From Thioalkalivibrio sp. (GTDB lineage Bacteria; Pseudomonadota; Gammaproteobacteria; Ectothiorhodospirales; Ectothiorhodospiraceae), in NCBI GenBank assembly GCA_003563455.1, contig PWRV01000106.1, forward strand, positions 1-5,234: DNA of 5,234 nt, read 5' to 3'. Position numbers and translations under genes: made by a program. The notes below the pieces were generated by a model. The model was not told the origin of the DNA, searched no databases, and saw only the letters and a list, made by a program, of their open reading frames with translations. This document shows positions 1 through 5,234 of this stretch, piece by piece. The stretch's first letter is position 1, and every line of letters begins with the position of its first letter.

Positions 1-70
1 GCAAGTGGCAAATCGCATTTGCCGCGCAGCGTGCGCTGAGAAAGCCAGGATGGCTTTATTCAGCGCTTCC
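1..70 (-). mobile_element. Partial MITE-like element, copy 1 (inverted relative to copy 2)
   Basis: Reading the minus strand from 70 to 1 reproduces positions 3214-3283 with 66 of 70 bases identical. The homology stops at 70, just where the terminal repeat GGAAGCGCTGA begins; the adjoining bases (CCAG on the minus strand) do not match the TTAA beside the other copy. The remaining part of the element, about 80 bp if full length, would lie before the window. It contains a hairpin with arms 7-13 and 17-23 (GGCAAAT/ATTTGCC, loop CGC). A second, imperfect stem has arms 33-47 and 51-66, including AAAGCCA/TGGCTTT around the loop GGA. No reading frame is evident, and any mobility would depend on a transposase encoded elsewhere. 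It lies downstream of the DUF2905 gene, so its hairpins could also end or protect that transcript. Confidence 0.8.
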
Positions 71-75
71 CTGGT

Positions 76-89
76 GGGCCACGCGGCCC
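76..89 (-). terminator. Weak stem-loop downstream of the DUF2905 gene
   Basis: GGGCC and GGCCC (76-80 and 85-89) form a 5-bp GC stem with a 4-base loop, about 40 bases past the DUF2905 stop codon. No T-tract follows on the minus strand, so it is not a canonical intrinsic terminator. The larger hairpin of the adjacent element (33-66) could contribute to stopping or stabilising the transcript. Chance is a real alternative in DNA this rich in G and C. Confidence 0.2.
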
Positions 90-130
90 GCTTGCCTGGC
101 GCCCGGTGGATCGTCATGTCCGCACCCGCG

Positions 131-340
131 TCAGCGCCGGAAGAACGCCAGGACGATCGAGATCACCACGCTGATGATGATCATGGTGGTGATCGGGAAA
201 TAGAATCGGGCGTTCTCGCGCTCGATCACGATATCGCCCGGCAGGCGCCCCCAGGGGATCTTGCCGAGCCAAGGCCAGAGCAGCCCGATCACCACGATCA
301 GCCCGCCGATGATAATCAGCCACTTGCCGGTCTCGTTCAT
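131..340 (-). CDS. DUF2905 family small membrane protein
   Basis: This 69-residue protein has two predicted membrane helices, about residues 6-24 (LIIIGGLIVVIGLLWPW region) and 48-67 (FPITTMIIISVVIS region). They are joined by a short loop carrying the family hallmark GRLPGDI (31-37), followed by charged residues before the second helix. It ends in FFRR. Length, helix arrangement and the GRLPGDI loop all match DUF2905, a family of unknown function found in many bacteria. The protein should sit in the inner membrane. The ATG at 338-340 is the natural start; its Shine-Dalgarno is weak (GGAA about nine bases upstream). A seven-codon ORF at 337-360 ends in a TGA overlapping this ATG, so coupled translation is possible. 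The gene follows the ATPase on the same strand after 117 bases, so co-transcription is plausible. A functional partnership with the ATPase is inference only. Confidence 0.9.
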   Translation of the reverse strand: MNETGKWLIIIGGLIVVIGLLWPWLGKIPWGRLPGDIVIERENARFYFPITTMIIISVVISIVLAFFRR

Positions 341-457
341 GGGTCGATGTTCCGGTTCATGGGATCGGATGCCGCCCTTTGCCGCTCAAGGGTGTCTGGT
401 GCCGGGAAGAAGCCCGATACCGGCGCGCCTTCGTCAGGCCCCGCCGGGCCCGGCATC

Positions 458-3199
458 TCAGGCCGCGCGGAACCGCGGCAACCGGCGTATCACCGTCTTC
501 TCCAGCTCCACGATCACGAACACCGCCAGGCCAAACAGCAGGATCCGGCCCCAGTCGTTCCAGCCGACGGCCGTGGTCCCGAACAGGGTATTCATTAAAG
601 GCGCGTAGGTGAAGGTCAGTTGCAGGACCACTAGCACCCCGATCGCCAGCCACATTGCGCGGGAGCGGAAGATCGCCCAGTCGCGCAGAACCGGCTGATA
701 CATCAGCCGCAGGTTCAGCAGGTAGAAGGCCTGTCCCGCCACGAGCGTGTTGATCGCGACGGTCCGGGCAAGTTCATCGGAACTGCCGACGACCTCTTCC
801 ATCCACACGAAGTGCCCGAAGGTCCCCAGCCACAGCAGTATCGCGACGAAGGGGATGCGCCACAGCAGAAAGCCGGACAGCAACGGTGCATCGGGACTGC
901 GGGGCGGGCGTTTCATTACCCCCGGCTCGCTGGGTTCGAAGGCCAGAGCCATCGCGAGGGTAACCGAGGTGACCATGTTCACCCATAGCACCTGCACCGG
1001 CATCAGCGGCAGGGCCAGGCCCATCAGGACGGCCATCATAATGGTCAGGGACTGTCCGGCGTTGGTCGGCAGCATGTGCAGGATGGCCTTGCGGATGTTG
1101 TCGTAGACCGTGCGGCCCTCCTCCACGGCGTGGGCAATGGAGGCGAAGTTGTCATCAGCCAGCACCATTTCCGCTGCCTCCTTGGCCGCCTCGGTGCCCT
1201 TGCGACCCATCGCGACCCCGACATCGGCACGCTTCAGCGCCGGCGCGTCGTTGACCCCGTCACCGGTCATCGCGACGATACCGCCCTCCTGCTGCAAGGC
1301 TTCGACGAGTCGCAGCTTGTGCTCGGGGGTCGTGCGGGCGAAGACGTCCGTGCTGCGCGCGGCCTCGCGCAGTTCTTCCGGACTCATGTCGTCCAGTTTG
1401 CGGCCGGCCATCGCGACTGCCTGTCCTCCGCTCCCCAGACCCAGCAGCCCACCCACCGCCTGAGCCGTGGTCAGGTGGTCGCCGGTGATCATTTTCACGC
1501 GTATACCGGCATCCTGACATTCCGTGACCGCCTGTATCGCCTCCTCCCGAGGCGGATCGATAATGCCGAGGATGGCCAGCAGGGAGAAACCGCCGGCCTC
1601 GACCTGATCGTAATTCAATTCGTTCTGGTGCGGCTGGGCATCCCTCGCGGCCAACGCCAGGAGCCGTTCGCCACGCCCTGCAACGTCTTCGAGCGCCTCC
1701 TCCCACCATGCCCGATCCAGCGGGTCGGCTCCTTCGGCGTTCTGCTGGTGGGCGCAGAGGTCCAGCACCCGCTCGGGAGCACCCTTCAGATAGATGAACC
1801 CGTGCCCCTCGTGATCCCGGTGCAAAGTCGCCATGTACTTGTGATCCGACTCGAAAGGGATCACGTCGACCCGCGGCAGCCTGCCCTCCTGGGTTCGGGG
1901 GTCCATTCCGGCCTTGCGCGCGAGCACCACCAGGGCGCCCTCGGTGGGGTCACCCTCCATCACCCACTCGCCATCGCGCTTGAAGAGCTGGGCATCGTTG
2001 CACAGCAGCCCGACCCGCAAGGCCTCCAGCAGCACCCGGTCCTCGTCGGGGGTGACGTCCCGGCCATCCTCGGTGAAGCCACCCTGCGGGGCATAACCAA
2101 CGCCGTCCACCTCGACGTTGCGTTCGCGGGTGCGCAGCGACGACACGGTCATCTCGTTGCGCGTCAGCGTTCCCGTCTTGTCGGAGCAGATGGTGGACAC
2201 CGATCCCAGGGTTTCGACGGCCGGCAGCCGGCGGATGATCGCGTTCCGGCGAGCCATTTTCTGCACCCCGATAGCCAGGGCGATGGTCATGATGGCCGGC
2301 AGACCCTCGGGGATCGTGGACACCGCGAGGCTCGCGGCCGCCAGGAACATCTCGTCCAGCGGGTAGTTCCGCACCCAGTAGCCGAAGGCGAAGGTGGCGG
2401 CCGAGATGACCAGGATGACGCCGGCCAGCCAGCGCCCGAACTGTTCCATCTGGCGCACCAGCGGGGTCTGCAGGCTGTGCACCTCGCCGAGCATCGCGGA
2501 GATGCGCCCGACTTCGGTGGTCTCGCCGGTGGCCACCACGACGCCCCGGCCGCGCCCGAAGGTCACCAGCGTGCCGGAATAGGCCATGCAGAGACGATCG
2601 CCCAGCGGTGCGTCCTCCGCCACCGGCTGCACATCCTTCTCGACCGGCACCGATTCTCCGGTCAGCACTGCCTCGTCCACTCTCAGGTTCTTTGCGTCCA
2701 GCAGCCGCAGGTCCGCGGGCACCTTGTCCCCGGCCTGCAGATAGACGACGTCCCCGGGGACGACGGTGTCGGCGTCCACTTCACGCCGATGACCATCGCG
2801 GAGAACCACCGCGCGGGGCGAGAGCATCTGGCGGATCGCGTCCAGGGCCTTCTCGGCCTTGCCCTCCTGGACGAAGCCGATCAGGGTGTTGATCAGGACC
2901 ACCGCGAGGATCACGCCGGTGTCCACCCAGTGGCCAAGCAGGGCCGTACCGATCGCGGCGGCGATCAGGATGTAGATCAGGATGTTGTGGAAGTGGCGAA
3001 AGAACCGGACCAGCGGACCGGCCTTCTCGGGCGGGCGCAACTGGTTGCGCCCGTACCGGGACAGGCGTTCCTCGGCCTCGCCGGCGCTCAATCCGTCCGC
3101 GTGAGACCGCCACTCCCGTATGACCTCCCCGGCTTCCCGCGCGTGCCAGCCGGGCGGGTTCTCGGGCGCGTCTCCAGACTGCTGAGATTCCGTCTCCAT
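458..3199 (-). CDS. P2-type cation-transporting ATPase (substrate uncertain)
   Basis: This 913-residue ion pump of the inner membrane couples ATP hydrolysis to cation transport through an aspartyl-phosphate intermediate. It has a cation-ATPase N-terminal domain (about 15-85), then the actuator domain with TGES (180-183). The M4 motif IPEGLPA (296-302) comes next, then DKTGTLT (340-346, phosphorylated D340). The nucleotide domain has GDPTEGA (416-422) and KGAPE (472-476). DPPR (548-551), TGD (572-574) and TGDGVNDAPALK (645-656) complete the P domain. About ten membrane helices are apparent, six of them in the C-terminal third. Length is typical of bacterial P2 ATPases. Aligned without gaps to SERCA, E309 is kept (E298), and N768 and N796 are kept (N713, N741). 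E771 becomes Q716 and D800 becomes S745, so Ca2+ specificity is doubtful. The ATG is supported by AAGGGG six bases upstream. The gene starts 14 bases from a MITE-like element. Confidence 0.96.
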   Translation of the reverse strand: METESQQSGDAPENPPGWHAREAGEVIREWRSHADGLSAGEAEERLSRYGRNQLRPPEKAGPLVRFFRHFHNILIYILIAAAIGTALLGHWVDTGVILAVVLINTLIGFVQEGKAEKALDAIRQMLSPRAVVLRDGHRREVDADTVVPGDVVYLQAGDKVPADLRLLDAKNLRVDEAVLTGESVPVEKDVQPVAEDAPLGDRLCMAYSGTLVTFGRGRGVVVATGETTEVGRISAMLGEVHSLQTPLVRQMEQFGRWLAGVILVISAATFAFGYWVRNYPLDEMFLAAASLAVSTIPEGLPAIMTIALAIGVQKMARRNAIIRRLPAVETLGSVSTICSDKTGTLTRNEMTVSSLRTRERNVEVDGVGYAPQGGFTEDGRDVTPDEDRVLLEALRVGLLCNDAQLFKRDGEWVMEGDPTEGALVVLARKAGMDPRTQEGRLPRVDVIPFESDHKYMATLHRDHEGHGFIYLKGAPERVLDLCAHQQNAEGADPLDRAWWEEALEDVAGRGERLLALAARDAQPHQNELNYDQVEAGGFSLLAILGIIDPPREEAIQAVTECQDAGIRVKMITGDHLTTAQAVGGLLGLGSGGQAVAMAGRKLDDMSPEELREAARSTDVFARTTPEHKLRLVEALQQEGGIVAMTGDGVNDAPALKRADVGVAMGRKGTEAAKEAAEMVLADDNFASIAHAVEEGRTVYDNIRKAILHMLPTNAGQSLTIMMAVLMGLALPLMPVQVLWVNMVTSVTLAMALAFEPSEPGVMKRPPRSPDAPLLSGFLLWRIPFVAILLWLGTFGHFVWMEEVVGSSDELARTVAINTLVAGQAFYLLNLRLMYQPVLRDWAIFRSRAMWLAIGVLVVLQLTFTYAPLMNTLFGTTAVGWNDWGRILLFGLAVFVIVELEKTVIRRLPRFRAA

Positions 3200-3200
3200 C

Positions 3201-3220
3201 CGCTTCCCCTTAAGGAAGCG
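3201..3220 (-). promoter_or_regulatory. Stem-loop enclosing the ATPase ribosome-binding site
   Basis: CGCTTCC (3201-3207) and GGAAGCG (3214-3220) are perfect inverted repeats around the six bases CCTTAA. In the ATPase mRNA this gives a 7-bp stem with a 6-base loop, ending two bases before the ATG. The Shine-Dalgarno AAGGGG (3206-3211) lies partly in the loop and partly in the stem. One arm belongs to the MITE-like element and the other to the gene's own leader. The arm at 3214-3220 shares bases 3218-3220 with the element's larger terminal hairpin (3218-3251), so the two folds compete. The complementarity is seen directly; any effect on translation is inferred. Confidence 0.4.
3206..3211 (-). 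promoter_or_regulatory. Shine-Dalgarno site of the ATPase gene
   Basis: On the minus strand AAGGGG is followed by the six bases AAGCGG and then the ATG at 3197-3199. This good match at suitable spacing supports the chosen start. Its first two bases fall within the TTAA that borders the MITE-like element, so the insertion lies immediately upstream and leaves the site intact. Confidence 0.7.
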
Positions 3221-3364
3221 CTGAATAAAGCCATCCTGGCTTTCTCAGCGCGCGCTGCGCTGCAAATGCGATTTGCAGCTTGCTACAGAATCAACCACCT
3301 GCGTTGGTCGATGCTGTCGGCACTTCCCTGTGCCGCAGGGAAACGCCGATAAATCAGCGTTTCC
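3214..3364 (-). mobile_element. MITE-like element, copy 2, with terminal inverted repeats and TTAA flanks
   Basis: This 151-bp element begins GGAAGCGCTGA and ends with the inverse of GGAAACGCTGA, giving 10 of 11 matches between the two ends. TTAA lies directly outside both ends (3210-3213 and 3365-3368). Since copy 1 lacks TTAA at its visible end, TTAA is best read as a 4-bp target-site duplication rather than part of the element. Inside are four stems: GCGCTGA..TCAGCGC with AAAGCCA/TGGCTTT (3218-3251); GCTGCAAAT/ATTTGCAGC (3259-3267 and 3271-3279); TTCCCTG/CAGGGAA (3324-3330 and 3336-3342); and GGAAACGC/GCGTTTCC (3339-3346 and 3357-3364). There is no transposase or convincing ORF, which fits a non-autonomous element moved in trans. 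It fills most of the gap between the GlcG/HbpS-like gene and the ATPase. I cannot identify the parent insertion sequence. Confidence 0.78.
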
Positions 3365-3477
3365 TTAACCGGGACGTGATCGCGCGGGTTACCCGAAGAG
3401 CGGCCTTACCAGGGGGCCCTTGTCGCTTGATGCCAAGTATTACACGGCTGGCAAAGGCCGCGTTCCACCAACGGCGC

Positions 3478-3993
3478 CTACATCACGAACTCGATGCGGT
3501 CGGCAAGCGCGTCGAGCGCCTCCTGTGCGCATTGTTCGTCCAGATCTCCGCCCGGGGCCCCGGATACGCCGACCGCGCCGACCATGCTTCCGGCGACCAC
3601 CACCGGCAACGCTCCATCCAGTACGAGGACGCCATCCACGTGGTTCATCTCCATCCGGATGTCATCCCGGCTCTCCCGGAAGGCCGACGAGGCGACTCCC
3701 GAAAGGATTACCGCACGGGCCTTGTCGTGCGCGATCTGGATCGTGAACGGCGCCGCCAGCGTGTCACGCAGGATCGCCTGTGGATGTCCGCCCCGGTCGA
3801 CAACCACTGCACTGGTCTGATAGACCATGGCACGGCAGGCGTCCACTGTCTCCTGCGCGAGATCGTTTGCCATTTCCATCGTCATCATTCGTTGCGTCAC
3901 GAAATCGGCCGTTGCCGCGGTTGCCGCCAACGACGCGATTGCGAGGCCGGTGATCGCCGACAGGAGCCAGCGGGCTGAGAGGGTGCGCTTCAT
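3478..3993 (-). CDS. GlcG/HbpS-family protein with signal peptide
   Basis: This 171-residue protein starts with a clear signal peptide: basic MKRTLSAR, a hydrophobic core, and a likely cleavage after ATAATA near residue 29. The mature part is a single GlcG/HbpS (heme-degrading-like) domain. Recognisable stretches are SAVVVDRGGHPQAILR (61-76), AHDKARAVILSG (88-99), and the C-terminal GALPVVVAGSMVGAVGVSGAP (127-147) followed by DEQCAQEALDAL. Members of this family fold into small oligomeric alpha/beta domains. Some, such as Streptomyces HbpS, are secreted and bind heme, but for most the ligand is unknown. Here the protein is expected in the periplasm. The start at 3991-3993 is chosen because AGGAGG lies eight bases upstream and the signal peptide begins there. 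A longer in-frame ORF, up to 4200, would add a 69-residue tail overlapping the upstream phosphoesterase gene and hide the signal peptide. Heme binding is not shown by the sequence. Confidence 0.9.
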   Translation of the reverse strand: MKRTLSARWLLSAITGLAIASLAATAATADFVTQRMMTMEMANDLAQETVDACRAMVYQTSAVVVDRGGHPQAILRDTLAAPFTIQIAHDKARAVILSGVASSAFRESRDDIRMEMNHVDGVLVLDGALPVVVAGSMVGAVGVSGAPGGDLDEQCAQEALDALADRIEFVM

Positions 3994-4001
3994 CGGATCA
4001 T

Positions 4002-4007
4002 CCTCCT
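4002..4007 (-). promoter_or_regulatory. Strong Shine-Dalgarno site of the GlcG/HbpS-like gene
   Basis: A perfect AGGAGG on the minus strand lies eight bases before the ATG at 3991-3993. It decides the start in favour of the short form with a signal peptide rather than the in-frame ATG at 4200. Confidence 0.85.
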
Positions 4008-4064
4008 GGAGTGGTGGGGCATGAGCTCTGTTGACGCGTATCGCCCGAGCCGCATTCCGCGTGC

Positions 4065-4083
4065 ATTCGGGATCACACCGAAT
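4065..4083. promoter_or_regulatory. Inverted repeat upstream of the GlcG/HbpS-like gene
   Basis: ATTCGG (4065-4070) and CCGAAT (4078-4083) are perfect 6-bp inverted repeats separated by seven bases, in the 172-base gap between the phosphoesterase stop and the GlcG/HbpS-like start. The repeat is 71 bases before that start codon. It could be an operator for a dimeric regulator or a small stem-loop ending the upstream transcript. No clear -35/-10 pair and no T-tract is seen beside it, so the role is open and chance is possible. Confidence 0.25.
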
Positions 4084-4165
4084 AACGGTCGCGTTCGAGA
4101 GTGCGGGCGCGTGCTCGCGCAGTCGGACGCGGAAACCGTGGCTGCAGGGCACGCCGGCCCGCGGA

Positions 4166-5230
4166 TCAGGCGTGTTCGCGGGCGTCCGTGGGAAGCTCAA
4201 GCCCTTCCGCCTCCGAGGCCGTGGGCGCGCGCCGCAATTCGATCAGCGAGACTTCTCCCTGGCAGTTGAAGCGCAGGGGAACCCCCGACGCGCCCGCACC
4301 GCGGCTGGTATAGCCAAACATGTTTCCGTACTTCCAGGCACCTGCTGCGGTATAGCGTGGGGCGCGGCTGTGGGTGAACACCGGCCCGATGCCGGGCAGA
4401 CAGATCTGCCCGCCGTGAGTGTGACCGCAAAGATAGAGGTGGGCCCCCTTTTCGGCCGCCTCGCGGAACACCTCGGGAGAGTGCGCGAGAAAGAGCTTGA
4501 AGGCATCCGGGGGAACTGAACGGAAGGCGAGATCGAGGTCGTGGCACTTGTAGTAGTGCGGGTCATCGACACCGATCAGCCACAGCTTGTCGCCACCGCG
4601 CCGGATGACCTGTGCGTCGTTCAGCAGCATGGTGATCCCCGCCTCCTCGAACTCCGGCAGCATCTCGATGCAGTCGTGGTTTCCGAGCACGCCATAGATG
4701 CCGTCGGTGGCCCGCACGTATCCCAGCAGGCGCCGCAGTTCGCGCAGGGCCGGCGCCATCGGGCCGTACATCTCCATCCGGATGTCGCCACCCACGAGGC
4801 AGAGATCGACCGGATGGTCGATGATCTGGGCGACCAGCGCGTCGGTGAGACCCGGAAGGCCGTCCAGGTGCAGATCCGTCAACAGCAGGATGCGATACCC
4901 GTCGAAGGCCGGAGGCAGGTCGGCGAACTCCACGGCGTGCGTTCGCACGCAGACCGCAAGGACGTTCTGGGTGCCGCGGTCATACCATCCCGCGGCCTTG
5001 AATGCCGCGGTCATCAATACGCGATAGTAGACGTAGTTCTCGAAGTTCAGCCATCTCTGCCAGCGCGCCAGCGGTACATGACACGCCCGCCATTCCCGCA
5101 GTCGCGTGGTGGAACGCACCACTCTGGGATAGTTGTCTCCCGGGGGGCGGCCCAGCACGCGGTGCCAGAAGAGCGAGCCGAAGTGCATCATCGGTATGGC
5201 GATCAGCAGCGCGATCGCCACCTCCAGCAC
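4166..5230 (-). CDS. Membrane-anchored calcineurin-like metallophosphoesterase (5' end uncertain)
   Basis: About 354 residues are visible. All core metallophosphoesterase motifs are present and in order: DLH (D119, H121), GGD (147-149), GNHD (183-186), AHSPE (249-253) and GHTHGG (269-274). These supply the ligands for a two-metal active site that cleaves phosphoester bonds. The C-terminal part, with LPGIGPVFTHSR (278-289), YTSRGAGASG (307-316) and PLRFNC (318-323), is characteristic of the COG1408 group. That group includes B. subtilis YkuE, E. coli YaeI and chlamydial LpxG. A hydrophobic N-terminus (about 1-20) suggests a membrane anchor, followed by about 95 residues before the catalytic domain. 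The substrate cannot be read from the sequence; lipid-linked pyrophosphates are one possibility. The first visible candidate start is GTG at 5228-5230, only four bases from the window edge. Its ribosome-binding site cannot be seen and the gene may begin further upstream. Confidence 0.92.
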   Translation of the reverse strand: MLEVAIALLIAIPMMHFGSLFWHRVLGRPPGDNYPRVVRSTTRLREWRACHVPLARWQRWLNFENYVYYRVLMTAAFKAAGWYDRGTQNVLAVCVRTHAVEFADLPPAFDGYRILLLTDLHLDGLPGLTDALVAQIIDHPVDLCLVGGDIRMEMYGPMAPALRELRRLLGYVRATDGIYGVLGNHDCIEMLPEFEEAGITMLLNDAQVIRRGGDKLWLIGVDDPHYYKCHDLDLAFRSVPPDAFKLFLAHSPEVFREAAEKGAHLYLCGHTHGGQICLPGIGPVFTHSRAPRYTAAGAWKYGNMFGYTSRGAGASGVPLRFNCQGEVSLIELRRAPTASEAEGLELPTDAREHA

Positions 5231-5234
5231 GCCC

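Noticed and set aside
161..194. Nine-base inverted repeat GATCACCAC/GTGGTGATC inside the DUF2905 gene
   Set aside because: It falls in the second membrane helix, where runs of Ile and Val codons (ATC, GTG, ATG) naturally generate such complementarity. A regulatory role is not needed to explain it.
446..457. Palindrome GCCGGGCCCGGC-like run just after the ATPase stop as a terminator
   Set aside because: The palindrome has no loop and no T-tract follows. In DNA this rich in G and C it is not good evidence of termination.
5..598. A 197-codon plus-strand frame at the left edge
   Set aside because: It begins inside the repeat, covers the DUF2905 gene and the end of the ATPase in antisense, and has low-complexity Asp/His-rich composition with no recognisable domain.
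1076..3352. A 758-codon open frame on the plus strand, antisense to the ATPase
   Set aside because: It lies almost wholly opposite a clear ATPase, is rich in His, Gln, Asp and Arg in the way typical of antisense frames of GC-rich genes, shows no domain, and runs into the mobile element.
3214..3364. CRISPR array or tRNA-like structure in the hairpin-rich gap
   Set aside because: There are no regularly spaced direct repeats and no cloverleaf; the hairpins are explained by a terminal-repeat element also present at 1-70.
3431..3453. TGCCA...TGGCA inverted repeat as an operator or promoter upstream of the element
   Set aside because: The arms are only five bases, the spacer is 13, and no -35/-10 pair fits beside it. 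This is expected by chance in such sequence.
3994..4200. N-terminal extension of the GlcG/HbpS-like protein to the ATG at 4200
   Set aside because: It would overlap the phosphoesterase gene, bury an evident signal peptide, and ignore a perfect AGGAGG placed for the ATG at 3993.

Overview
The window is GC-rich bacterial DNA with dense coding and high third-position GC. Long antisense ORFs run opposite the real genes, as is usual at this base composition. A calcineurin-like phosphoesterase of the COG1408 type, a GlcG/HbpS-family secreted protein, a P2-type ATPase and a DUF2905 protein together suggest a proteobacterium. A GC-rich gammaproteobacterium would fit, but that is inference because no taxonomic marker is present.

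All four genes lie on the minus strand, so transcription runs from high to low coordinates. The order is: a membrane-anchored metallophosphoesterase (4166-5230, 5' end at the window edge); a small secreted GlcG/HbpS-like protein (3478-3993); a 913-residue P-type cation ATPase (458-3199); and a two-helix DUF2905 membrane protein (131-340). There is no gene-free stretch longer than 300 bases. The largest gap, 3200-3477, contains a short mobile repeat.

The most unusual part is non-coding. A 151-bp MITE-like element (3214-3364) has terminal inverted repeats, several strong hairpins and TTAA on both sides. It sits directly upstream of the ATPase Shine-Dalgarno sequence. A second, inverted copy of its first 70 bp occupies 1-70 and runs off the window (66 of 70 positions identical). 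The two copies face each other across the ATPase and DUF2905 genes. One of their four differences is part of a compensatory base-pair change in a hairpin stem. The element's end also forms a 7-bp stem with the ATPase translation start region, enclosing its ribosome-binding site. The element may therefore have become part of the ATPase leader.

The ATPase has all the catalytic motifs of the family. Aligned without gaps to SERCA, it keeps the M4 glutamate but lacks two of the acidic Ca2+ ligands of M5 and M6. A generic 'calcium-transporting' label would therefore be unsafe. The functional link among the four genes is not evident; the ATPase and DUF2905 genes are close enough to be co-transcribed.
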